Origin: a virus
Virus record (IMG/VR): IMGVR_UViG_3300048112_000053
Location: 1 to 39,382 of that record
Length of the DNA: 39,382 nucleotides
Strand: one strand, 5' to 3'
Both the position numbers and the translations under genes were made by a program. Shown here one piece after another: positions 1-5,709 of the stretch (position 1 is its first letter; every line of letters starts with the position of its first letter). Below the pieces are notes generated by a model. That model was not told the DNA's origin and did not search any database. It saw only the letters and a list, made by a program, of their open reading frames with translations.

Positions 1-1595
1 CCGCCACACTAACAGAACGCATGCGCATAGACTCCTCTGGCAACGTGGGTATTGGGACGGATTCGCCTAGTGCTCCATTAGACGTAGTGTCTGCCTCAAG
101 CAGTACTGGTCTGAATATTAGAGGCAGGTCATCAGACAATATCGGGTCATTGTATTTTACTTCTAACGCAAGTGCGTCTACAGAGTATGGTTATATACAA
201 GGGCGGTCTACAGACCTAAGAATACAAGGGCTTAACAACGGTTTAATTTTAAACCCAAGTGGCGGCAACGTGGGTATTGGTACTAGTAGTCCTTCAGCTA
301 AATTAACAGTTGCTGGTGGTTCAGATATGGGTATTCGTATTATATCTGATGCTGATGGTTATGCTAGTTTGCAATTTGGAGATGTAGATGACTTTGTTCG
401 TGGTGGTATTAGTTATAACAGTGCAGATGATAGCCTACAACTAAGAGGTTACAACAACACAGAACGCCTCCGCATCGACGCCTCTGGCAATGTGTTGGTG
501 GGTAAGACTGCTACAGACAATACTACAGCAGGCACTAGAATACACCCTGCTGGTTACGCCTCATTCACAATTGCCAATGACTATCCAATAATTGCAAATC
601 GTTTAAGCTCTGACGGTGACATAGCAGTATTCCGCAAAGACGGCTCACCCGTAGGTAGTATTGGTAGTAGTTCTGGTGTTGTTTCCTATATCGTTTTAGA
701 CCCACGCACTGCATATAAAGGTGCTGGCTTGACTGGCGCTTCTTTAAGCACAAGTGTTGGCATACTAAATCCTACTGATAAAACCGGAGCAATTGCAGAC
801 AATGCAATAAATCTAGGTAATGACAGTGCAAGATTCCATGACTTCTACCTTGGTGGCGGTGTATACGCCAATAATGCCAGCGGTGCGTTTTTGTGGAATG
901 CAGAAAACGCACATATTGCTTTTGGCACAAACAACTCAGAACGCATGCGCATAGACTCATCAGGCAACCTGTTGGTTGGTAAGACTTCTGTCAGTGATTC
1001 TGTCGCAGGGGGCAGAATATCCTCCGATGGTCGGATGATTCAAGGGATAGATGGAACGGGAGCGGCTGACTTTCACGATTTTTATAGAGGGACAGTAGGT
1101 TCTTTAACTAGAGTAGGTAATATTAGGTCGTCTGGAACATCAGTTGCCTACAACACCTCATCAGACTACCGCCTCAAAGAAGATTGGCAACCTGTCGAGA
1201 ACGCAACCGATAGACTCAAAGAGTTAAAGCCATGCAACTTTGCGTGGAAAGTTGACGGTAGTCGCGTAGATGGCTTCTTAGCCCACGAACTACAGGAAGT
1301 TGTACCTGAAGCCGTAACAGGTGAAAAGGACGCAATGCAGACTGAAGAGTATGAAGTCACTCCTGCTGTCTATGAGGACGTTGTAATCCCTGCTACTGAA
1401 GAGGTATTAGACGAAGAAGGTAACTTAATCACTGAAGCCCAAGAAGAAAGCACAGAGCAACAGCTTGTCTCTGAAGCAGTCATGGGCGAGCGTGAAGTAC
1501 CTGACTATCAGGCTATTGATCAGTCTAAACTCGTACCGCTGTTGGTCGCAACCATACAAGAACTTGAAGCACGTATAAGCGCACTGGAGGCGTAA
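1..1595 (+). CDS. Long tail fibre, C-terminal part with peptidase S74 chaperone domain (5' end outside window start)
   Basis: The frame is open from base 3 and ends at TAA 1593-1595; an ATG at 21 is internal to the gene, not its start. The fibre shaft shows repeated ERMRIDSSGNVGIGT-type motifs that are common in phage fibres. From about base 1158 the motif SSDYRLKED opens a peptidase S74 (endosialidase-type intramolecular chaperone) domain, which in known fibres trimerises the fibre and is then cut off at its first Ser. The tail end (YQAIDQSKLVPLLVA, then ELEARISALEA) is the usual S74 helical end. The gene very likely continues from the ORF at the window's right end (36499 onward): if the ends are joined the frame is kept, giving a fibre of about 1490 residues. 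It is followed without a gap by a small membrane protein. The fibre would be part of the adsorption apparatus. Confidence 0.9.
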   Translation, partial: ATLTERMRIDSSGNVGIGTDSPSAPLDVVSASSSTGLNIRGRSSDNIGSLYFTSNASASTEYGYIQGRSTDLRIQGLNNGLILNPSGGNVGIGTSSPSAKLTVAGGSDMGIRIISDADGYASLQFGDVDDFVRGGISYNSADDSLQLRGYNNTERLRIDASGNVLVGKTATDNTTAGTRIHPAGYASFTIANDYPIIANRLSSDGDIAVFRKDGSPVGSIGSSSGVVSYIVLDPRTAYKGAGLTGASLSTSVGILNPTDKTGAIADNAINLGNDSARFHDFYLGGGVYANNASGAFLWNAENAHIAFGTNNSERMRIDSSGNLLVGKTSVSDSVAGGRISSDGRMIQGIDGTGAADFHDFYRGTVGSLTRVGNIRSSGTSVAYNTSSDYRLKEDWQPVENATDRLKELKPCNFAWKVDGSRVDGFLAHELQEVVPEAVTGEKDAMQTEEYEVTPAVYEDVVIPATEEVLDEEGNLITEAQEESTEQQLVSEAVMGEREVPDYQAIDQSKLVPLLVATIQELEARISALEA

Positions 1596-1787
1596 ATGAC
1601 TATATTACAAGCATTAAAATCAAAGACCGTACAGTTTAGTATTGCTCTAGCTGTACTCTCGCTATTGCAGGGCTACATAGGTTTTCTACCAGTTAGCCAA
1701 GCAGGGCAAGCGGTCATAGGTTCTGTTATTGCAGGGTGTATTGTTGTACTAAGGGCGGTGACTACTGTTCCGTTAAGTAAAAAGTAA
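1596..1787 (+). CDS. Small two-helix membrane protein, possible holin or lysis accessory
   Basis: 63 residues; the ATG follows the fibre stop codon directly, so translation is probably coupled. Two hydrophobic segments (about residues 13-32 and 36-55) are separated by a short polar turn and end in a basic LSKK tail. This is the size and topology of small phage holins, and the gene opens the block that contains the lysozyme. Similar small proteins next to tail fibres are known in marine phages, but I cannot assign a family. It could equally be a virion-associated membrane peptide. A second holin candidate lies at 2834. Confidence 0.6.
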   Translation: MTILQALKSKTVQFSIALAVLSLLQGYIGFLPVSQAGQAVIGSVIAGCIVVLRAVTTVPLSKK

Positions 1788-1800
1788 AAGGAATAAGAAT

Positions 1801-2127
1801 ATGGCAGTCACTTGGACAATCAATCAATTAGACCGTAGCAACGCAGATGGAGTTCTAGCAGTCCATTGGAGAGCCTCTGAAGTGTCAACCGTAGGTGATG
1901 TTGACCACACAGGGCAGTCCCACGGTACCTGCTCATTCACCCCCGACCCTGCAGCAGAAGGCTACATTCCTTGGTCTACGCTTTCAAAAGAAAATGTAGT
2001 TACATGGGTGAAAGAACAACTAGGCGAACAGGCAGTAGCTGCTATTGAAGCAAGTATTGCAGCACAGATAACTGAATCAAAAGAGCCCACAGTTCTATTT
2101 GGTTTTCCAGAAGGGTGGAGTGAATAA
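1801..2127 (+). CDS. Conserved phage hypothetical protein (DUF7936-like)
   Basis: 108 residues with a good ribosome binding site (AAAGGAA) 7-8 bases before the ATG. The N-terminal half is beta-rich and starts MAVTWTINQLDR; the C-terminal half contains a helix (VVTWVKEQLGEQAV) followed by AAIEASIAAQI. The pattern of a beta domain followed by a V-x-W-V-x-x-x-x-G helix is one I associate with DUF7936 proteins of marine phages; this is recognition from memory, not a search. There is no signal peptide or membrane segment. It sits between fibre and lysis genes, which suggests a virion or fibre-related role, but no function can be stated. Confidence 0.6.
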   Translation: MAVTWTINQLDRSNADGVLAVHWRASEVSTVGDVDHTGQSHGTCSFTPDPAAEGYIPWSTLSKENVVTWVKEQLGEQAVAAIEASIAAQITESKEPTVLFGFPEGWSE

Positions 2128-2130
2128 AAC

Positions 2131-2415
2131 ATGGTAAATGATAGAGAAGACCAGTGGCATTTGTCTAAAACAGTGCCCATTACATTTTTGTTAGCAATCT
2201 TGCTGCAGACGATTAGTCTCGTATGGTTTGTTGCTGAACTAGATTCAAGTATACAAGCCAATAGGCGCGACGTAGACCAACACCGTGTACGCCTGGACAC
2301 CCTCGAATCAAATGTCCAGGGCCAGGCGGTATCACTGGCTAGAATCGATGAAAACATTCGTCACATTAGAACTTATCTTGACCGTGTCCTGGACGACCAG
2401 ACAAAGAGAGAGTAG
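2131..2415 (+). CDS. Signal-anchor coiled-coil protein, spanin-like candidate
   Basis: 94 residues. One hydrophobic segment near the N terminus (about residues 15-33, TFLLAILLQTISLVWF) is followed by a long charged helix with heptad-like spacing to the end (residues 36-94). This N-in, C-out topology with a periplasmic coiled coil is that of inner-membrane spanins (Rz type), and the gene lies directly before the lysozyme. No separate outer-membrane lipoprotein (Rz1 type) with a lipobox was found inside or beside it, so the spanin call is only an inference. The gene begins 3 bases after the previous stop, with GGAG about 11 bases upstream. Confidence 0.55.
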   Translation: MVNDREDQWHLSKTVPITFLLAILLQTISLVWFVAELDSSIQANRRDVDQHRVRLDTLESNVQGQAVSLARIDENIRHIRTYLDRVLDDQTKRE

Positions 2416-2421
2416 CACATT

Positions 2422-2865
2422 ATGAATTTTGAAAACCTTAAGAACACACTGGTTAGACACGAAGGACTGTCGTTACGTTTATACCAGTGTACTTCAAACG
2501 CAAATACTATTGGCGTAGGTCACAACCTGGATGCCAAAGGTATTTCTGAAGCAGTAGCTGACTTGATGCTTGAAGAAGACATTGAAGATGCAGTGAAGGA
2601 CCTTAAGAGAAACATTGAAGGCTTCCAGGAGCTGCCTAATGAAATTCAAGAAGCCCTGGTCAACCTCTGTTTCAACATGGGTATTGCACGGTTGCTGCAG
2701 TTCAGAAAGACACTTGCTTACATCTATGAGGGTAAGTATCTAAAAGCAGCTAATGAGCTGTTAGATAGCCGCTATGCGTCCCAGGTTGGATACAGGGCCG
2801 TTGAAATAGCCCAACTCATAAGGAGCGCAGGTCATGTTCAAAGCACTGATAGCCCCCATCACTAA
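2422..2865 (+). CDS. Endolysin, T4-type lysozyme (GH24)
   Basis: 147 residues, close to the usual length of T4-like lysozymes. The GH24 signature is clear: RHEGLSLRLYQCT then TIGVGHN. By alignment with T4 lysozyme (E11, D20, T26) the catalytic positions are E14, C23 and T29, so the Asp is replaced by Cys, as in the E-C-T triad of phage P1 Lyz. The protein would cleave the MurNAc-GlcNAc bond of peptidoglycan at the end of infection. There is no N-terminal signal-arrest segment (residues 1-13 are polar), so export should depend on a holin. The last 32 bases overlap the next gene, the holin-like protein, which supports a lysis cassette. Confidence 0.92.
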   Translation: MNFENLKNTLVRHEGLSLRLYQCTSNANTIGVGHNLDAKGISEAVADLMLEEDIEDAVKDLKRNIEGFQELPNEIQEALVNLCFNMGIARLLQFRKTLAYIYEGKYLKAANELLDSRYASQVGYRAVEIAQLIRSAGHVQSTDSPHH

Positions 2866-3205
2866 CCTGGTTGGCAGCTATATGCAGCACCGGGCTGAAG
2901 AGAAACAAGCGAAGCATGAAGCTAAAATAGCGGTAATACAGAATGATGCTAATTGGGAAGAAACAATGGCAGCTGCGTCTGGTAACTCCTGGAAGGACGA
3001 GTTTTGGACCCTTATCTTGTCTATTCCTATCTTTATGGTCGGTTATGCCATTGCAGCAAATGACACTACTGTCATTGACCGGGTCCACCTAGGCTTTGCT
3101 GCGCTCTCTGAATTACCTGACTGGTATCAGTACCTACTCTTTATAGCAATCTCAAGTAGCTTTGGTATTCGAGGCGTTTCTAAACTCATGGAATTGCGTA
3201 AATAA
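2834..3205 (+). CDS. Holin-like protein (GTA_holin_3TM type)
   Basis: 123 residues. The ATG lies inside the lysozyme gene and is preceded by AAGGAG 9 bases upstream. The N-terminal 20 residues form an amphipathic helix, followed by a charged stretch (residues 20-55), then SWKDEFWTLILSIPIF leading into a membrane segment (about 57-78) and a second one (about 99-116). The motif W-K-D-E-F-W-T with two following hydrophobic segments is what I recall for holins of the gene-transfer-agent 3TM family. Overlap with the endolysin gene supports a role in forming the inner-membrane lesion. It is the last gene of the lysis block before promoter P1. Confidence 0.7.
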   Translation: MFKALIAPITNLVGSYMQHRAEEKQAKHEAKIAVIQNDANWEETMAAASGNSWKDEFWTLILSIPIFMVGYAIAANDTTVIDRVHLGFAALSELPDWYQYLLFIAISSSFGIRGVSKLMELRK

Positions 3206-3207
3206 AA

Positions 3208-3230
3208 ACTTCTGTCGTCCTCTTAGAGAA
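3208..3230 (+). promoter_or_regulatory. Phage RNA polymerase promoter P1
   Basis: Contains the invariant core TTCTGTCGTCCT preceded by AC and followed by CTTAGAGA. Five copies of this motif occur in the window, each in an intergenic region and all in + orientation, which matches the behaviour of T7-type late promoters. P1 starts 2 bases after the holin-like gene and reads into the 62-residue Cys-rich gene. Confidence 0.85.
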
Positions 3231-3258
3231 CCCCTATGCAAATCTAAGGAGATTGAGT

Positions 3259-3447
3259 ATGTCAGCAGGAAAAGGTTCTGCACCCCGACCTATCCCAAAC
3301 CGGGAACAATACGAAGCAAACTACGATGCCATCTTTGGTAATCAAAAAAAGAAACTCAAGTACAAAAAGTGTGGACTCTGTGGTAACTACTGGTTAGCAG
3401 AAAACCCTGGTAGAAACCACGAATGTCCATGTGATGGACCCCTATAA
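3259..3447 (+). CDS. Small Cys-rich (possible zinc-binding) hypothetical protein
   Basis: 62 residues. An upstream in-frame TTG at 3253 is possible, but ATG 3259 with AAGGAG 7 bases before it is much better. The N terminus SAGKGSAPRPIPNREQYE resembles a small protein family widespread in phages. The C-terminal half has CGLC (C38, C41) and HECPC (H54, C56, C58), enough ligands for one zinc ion. The gene has its own phage promoter (P1) and is followed by hairpins and a terminator, so it forms a one-gene transcription unit between the lysis genes and attP. Function unknown. Confidence 0.75.
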   Translation: MSAGKGSAPRPIPNREQYEANYDAIFGNQKKKLKYKKCGLCGNYWLAENPGRNHECPCDGPL

Positions 3448-3514
3448 GTGTGACCAGGTACCCCTCCTGAGTCACACGGTTTGGCAGCGGTTTGTCTCCC
3501 CTAGAGACCGCTGC
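3448..3514 (+). other. Two strong hairpins after the Cys-rich gene
   Basis: GTGTGAC (3448-3454) pairs perfectly with GTCACAC (3471-3477). GCAGCG (3484-3489) pairs with CGCTGC (3509-3514), enclosing a second helix GTCTC/GAGAC with loop CCCTA and a 4-base bulge. No U-run follows directly, so these are more likely RNA processing or transcript-end structures than simple terminators. The canonical terminator lies just downstream. Confidence 0.6.
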
Positions 3515-3535
3515 TCTATTGGCCTCTGGCTGCAT

Positions 3536-3564
3536 CAGTCGACTTTTGTTGACTGGTGTTTTTT
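3536..3564 (+). terminator. Rho-independent terminator
   Basis: Stem CAGTCGAC (3536-3543) / GTTGACTG (3548-3555), 8 pairs including one G-U, with a TTTT loop. It is followed by GTG and a run of six T (3559-3564). It closes the late/lysis transcript immediately before promoter P2. Confidence 0.75.
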
Positions 3565-3590
3565 GACTTCTGTCGTCCTATATATAAAGT
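3563..3590 (+). promoter_or_regulatory. Phage RNA polymerase promoter P2, with a possible overlapping sigma70-type promoter
   Basis: The phage motif ACTTCTGTCGTCCT begins at 3566 and is followed by ATATATAAAG. The same stretch holds TTGACT (3563-3568) and TAAAGT (3585-3590) with a 16-base spacer, a fair match to a host promoter. Together with P1, P3, P4 and P5 it defines the motif. It directs transcription across attP toward the tandem terminators at 3953-4002. Confidence 0.8.
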
Positions 3591-3611
3591 AGCACATTAT
3601 GGCAAGCTTTC

Positions 3612-3620
3612 TGCTATACT
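3612..3620 (+). promoter_or_regulatory. Possible extended -10 host promoter
   Basis: TGCTATACT has the extended -10 layout (TG, one base, then a TATAAT-like hexamer). No good -35 is present 17 bases upstream. If active it would start an RNA near 3627 that crosses attP. Weak evidence only. Confidence 0.3.
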
Positions 3621-3753
3621 AAGTATGTAGTTAAGGAGTGAGTGACTACCGGGTGGCCCCCGATTTCTAAGACAACAGCCTCTTGTCCCACTACGGTGGA
3701 CAGAACAAGGAAAGGGCCCTGTAATCCCACGCTACATTCGGGACGTGAAGGTC

Positions 3754-3790
3754 TTCTACGTCAATGTCGATTGATTTCCGTGACGTAGAA
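3754..3790. repeat. Inverted repeat next to attP, candidate integrase arm sites
   Basis: TTCTACGTCA (3754-3763) and TGACGTAGAA (3781-3790) are perfect 10-base inverted copies separated by 17 bases. A further partial copy, GACGTAGA, lies at 3925-3932 on the other side of the tRNA-like core. Sites flanking a core on both sides are what tyrosine integrases use as arm-type sites; binding is inferred. The segment GATTGAT recurs beside these copies (near 3769 and 3939). Confidence 0.5.
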
Positions 3791-3815
3791 ACTATAGCTA
3801 AAACGCCTTGTAAAA

Positions 3816-3876
3816 TGGTGGGCCCAGTAGGACTTGAACCTACGACCAATCGATTATGAGTCGACTGCTCTAACCA
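3816..3876 (-). other. attP: Candidate phage attachment site attP: 3' part of a tRNA gene with anticodon CAT
   Basis: Read on the - strand this is a tRNA from the D-loop (TGGTTA) and D-stem (GAGC) to the 3' CCA. The anticodon arm is GTCGA-CTCATAA-TCGAT (anticodon CAT), the variable loop TGGTC, the T-arm GTAGG-TTCAAGT-CCTAC (perfect stem), and the acceptor strand TGGGCCC is followed by ACCA. The 5' acceptor strand GGGCCCA and the normal 5' D-arm are missing upstream, so it cannot fold as a full tRNA. Integrases of temperate phages commonly use tRNA 3' halves as core sites, and the integrase gene begins 172 bases away. The target is a host tRNA-Met or tRNA-Ile2 (lysidine-modified CAT) gene; the two cannot be separated from this part alone. 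Confidence 0.85.
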
Positions 3877-3952
3877 GAGCGACAAGCAGCTCAATGGTTT
3901 CTACAGCATTGGTCAATTGATTAAGACGTAGATTTACCGATTGATAAACGAC

Positions 3953-3975
3953 AAGCACCTCCGGGTGCTTTTTTT
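3953..3975 (+). terminator. Rho-independent terminator upstream of int (first of two)
   Basis: AAGCACC (3953-3959), loop TCCG, GGTGCTT (3964-3970), with a T-run through 3975. It terminates + transcripts that have crossed attP. Confidence 0.88.
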
Positions 3976-3977
3976 AT

Positions 3978-4002
3978 GGGCCCCCGAAAGGGCCTTTTTT
4001 TT
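3978..4002 (+). terminator. Rho-independent terminator upstream of int (second of two)
   Basis: GGCCC (3979-3983), loop CCGAAA, GGGCC (3990-3994), followed by eight T. Two terminators in tandem insulate the integrase gene from read-through, so int must have its own start signal between 4003 and 4047; none stands out beyond TTATAT at 4031. Confidence 0.85.
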
Positions 4003-4047
4003 AAAACCTAAAGCAGCCTTGATGCTGCACTTATATAGGAGAACGAA

Positions 4048-4893
4048 ATGGAAACTTTAAATAGTTTTTTTGAGAAGTACGGCAGGAGGCTATGGCATGA
4101 CAAATACCTTAGTGACTGCCAGTTCATGGTTAACCGTCTAAGCAGTTTTAGCGACAACCATAGTAAACCCATTGGTGCATACACGGATGACGACATATAC
4201 GCCTTTATGGACCACCTCGAAGACCAGGGACTGAAAGACAACACTATCAACCGATACTTGGCAGCCTACTCTAAGCTCTTTAAGAAAGCAGCTAAGAAAA
4301 AGCTGATTGAGATAGTCCCTTCTGTCGAATGGAAGCCTGTCGGCAACGGCAGGAAACGATACTTTTCTGCTAAGGAGATTCAAGACTTGATTGAGTTTTT
4401 CTTGGATAGCGAACATCCCTGGATGGCAAACTTTGTCGTTTTAGGGGAGCAGACAGGTATGCGCTTAGGCGAGATTCTAGCGATTAACAACCTTAAGTCT
4501 AAAAAAACCCAGGGCAACTTAAGTGACTGTGGCTCATTTGTTGAGCTGACAGAAACTAAAAATGGTGAGCAACGCACAGTGCCTCTAACAGATGAAGCAC
4601 AAGAAGCTTTAGCCAGGCTAGACAACTGCCCGGCTGACTATCATTCACACCGCACTTTCTATGACACATGGGACCTTGCACGAGAGTGTATTGCACCCGG
4701 TGATGAGGACTTTGTGTTTCATGTGTTGAGACACACATGTGCTACCAGGTTAGCAATGGAGTTTGGTGTGGATACCCTGGTCGTTGGCAGCATCTTAGGA
4801 CACAAGTCTATTGCGACAACTAAGAAGTATGTGCAGAAAGACCGCCAGGCAATGCAAGCGGTAGTCAACAAACTAAAAAGGAGGGCAGCATGA
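4048..4893 (+). CDS. int: Tyrosine-family site-specific integrase
   Basis: 281 residues. The N-terminal half (about 1-95) is a SAM-like core-binding domain with a YTDDDIYAFMDHLED segment. The catalytic domain shows all expected residues: R139 (TGMRLGEIL), K171 in the beta-hairpin (TETKNGEQRTVPL), H225-V-L-R228-H, H252 (ILGHKS) and nucleophile Y261 (TTKKYV). It would integrate the phage at the tRNA-derived attP just upstream. The start has AGGAGA 9 bases before the ATG. A small hairpin (GCAGC/GCTGC, 4012-4027) lies in its short leader. It overlaps the next gene by ATGA. Integrases next to the RNA polymerase gene are known in temperate T7-like phages such as some pelagiphages. Confidence 0.96.
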   Translation: METLNSFFEKYGRRLWHDKYLSDCQFMVNRLSSFSDNHSKPIGAYTDDDIYAFMDHLEDQGLKDNTINRYLAAYSKLFKKAAKKKLIEIVPSVEWKPVGNGRKRYFSAKEIQDLIEFFLDSEHPWMANFVVLGEQTGMRLGEILAINNLKSKKTQGNLSDCGSFVELTETKNGEQRTVPLTDEAQEALARLDNCPADYHSHRTFYDTWDLARECIAPGDEDFVFHVLRHTCATRLAMEFGVDTLVVGSILGHKSIATTKKYVQKDRQAMQAVVNKLKRRAA

Positions 4894-5102
4894 TTAACTT
4901 TGACGAAGTAACTCTTGAGCAGTTTGAAACTCTTTGTATTGAGCATGACTGGACGTATCAATACGCAGATGACCACCGCGCTTGGCAGCGTGGTTCGGCA
5001 GAGGATGACTATCTGCGGAAGATACTCATGTTTCAGAAGGACACTGGATTTAGCCAGGTGTATGAACACTTTAAACGGATGTATTTGGGAGAAGCAGCAT
5101 GA
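4890..5102 (+). CDS. Hypothetical protein after integrase
   Basis: 70 residues, coupled to int by an ATGA overlap and preceded by AGGAGGG. The composition is acidic and aromatic (EHDWTYQYADDHRAWQRG), with no membrane segment and no recognisable DNA-binding motif. Its place between int and RNA polymerase suggests an early or lysogeny-related gene; an excisionase or regulator is conceivable but nothing in the sequence shows it. An overlapping frame beginning at 4915 is discarded because it lacks a ribosome binding site. Confidence 0.7.
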   Translation: MINFDEVTLEQFETLCIEHDWTYQYADDHRAWQRGSAEDDYLRKILMFQKDTGFSQVYEHFKRMYLGEAA

Positions 5103-5392
5103 AGAATCACAAACACGCTTGGAAAAGACATTTAGCTTTAGCTAATGACGTACTACCTGACAGAGTCCCAGAGTCTCAGGAAGACTTTGATTCTGTCAGA
5201 GAATGGGTGGCTGTTGCCTCTGAGAAGCTCTCAGGGGCCGTCACCGCACACTTAAATAACGTACAGGACGCAGGACTTATGGAAGATGAAAAACAAATAA
5301 TGACGCAAGCTATCCGCGATGGATTAGTGCTTATCAAACAAGCAGCTGTCATTTTAAGTGCATTAGAGCAAGACCTAAGCACAAAACATTAG
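5099..5392 (+). CDS. Hypothetical helical protein
   Basis: 97 residues, coupled by ATGA overlap to the gene before, with GGGAG upstream. It is predicted mostly helical: residues 30-48 and 58-90 have hydrophobics spaced as in a helical hairpin (VASEKLSGAVTAHLNNVQ, then AIRDGLVLIKQAAVILSALE). No family is recognised. It is the last gene of the integrase operon and is followed directly by a terminator. Confidence 0.7.
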   Translation: MKNHKHAWKRHLALANDVLPDRVPESQEDFDSVREWVAVASEKLSGAVTAHLNNVQDAGLMEDEKQIMTQAIRDGLVLIKQAAVILSALEQDLSTKH

Positions 5393-5402
5393 GTGTGGAC
5401 AG

Positions 5403-5432
5403 GGGTCCATTTCTTGGACCCTTCCTTTATTT
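5403..5432 (+). terminator. Terminator closing the integrase operon
   Basis: GGGTCCA (5403-5409) pairs perfectly with TGGACCC (5415-5421) around a TTTCT loop, followed by the T-rich tract TTCCTTTATTT. Confidence 0.8.
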
Positions 5433-5483
5433 CACAAAAAAAGCTGACAAACCGACAGAAATTTGTACCACGAAAGTTTCGCC

Positions 5484-5512
5484 TTGTGATATGCATAAGT
5501 GTGTATTAGAGT
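5484..5512 (+). promoter_or_regulatory. Possible host sigma70-type promoter before RNA polymerase gene
   Basis: TTGTGA (5484-5489), a 17-base spacer and TAGAGT (5507-5512). The match is only partial. A host-read promoter is expected here or further upstream, because a phage polymerase gene needs a first round of host transcription. Just downstream, TATTAG/CTAATA forms a small palindrome that could be an operator. Confidence 0.3.
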
Positions 5513-5542
5513 ATTAGAAACCCTAATAAAAGTAAGGTTAAA

Positions 5543-5565
5543 ACTTCTGTCGTCCTATTAGTAAT
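5543..5565 (+). promoter_or_regulatory. Phage RNA polymerase promoter P3
   Basis: ACTTCTGTCGTCCTATTAG matches the invariant core of the other four copies. It lies upstream of the RNA polymerase gene itself, so the polymerase should amplify its own transcription once made. Confidence 0.85.
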
Positions 5566-5583
5566 ACTACCGAGGGAAATAAC

Positions 5584-5709
5584 ATGAACATGAACATGGA
5601 CATGAAACATAGTAATTACCAAGAGTTGGTGGTCTTGAGTTGCCATCAAATGACAGACGAAATGCTCTGGTGGGCAAGTGATTATTTAGGAGGGCAATGC
5701 AATGGATAA
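5584..5709 (+). CDS. 41-codon small ORF preceding RNA polymerase
   Basis: Begins MNMNMDMK, with four ATG codons in the first seven positions, and ends at TAA 5707-5709, overlapping the RNA polymerase start (5702) by 8 bases in another frame. GAGGGA lies 8-12 bases upstream of the first ATG. The rest is NYQELVVLSCHQMTDEMLWW and a short tail. The stop/start overlap suggests translational coupling to the polymerase. No family is recognised; it may be a true microprotein or a regulatory leader. Confidence 0.55.
   Translation: MNMNMDMKHSNYQELVVLSCHQMTDEMLWWASDYLGGQCNG

Larger units (their letters stand above)
3590..4002 (+). ncRNA. Predicted non-coding transcript across attP
   Basis: This stretch lies between promoter P2 and the tandem terminators and has no convincing gene; short frames such as the GTG frame at 3642 look non-protein-like. 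A transcript from P2 would be about 400 nt, would carry the arm-site inverted repeat, and would be antisense to the tRNA fragment at 3816-3876. The transcript is inferred from its flanking signals only. Confidence 0.35.

Noticed and set aside
3816-3893. Functional tRNA gene on the - strand
   Set aside because: The 5' acceptor strand complementary to TGGGCCC is absent and the D-loop region is altered, so only the 3' part is present. It fits an attachment core, not a tRNA gene.
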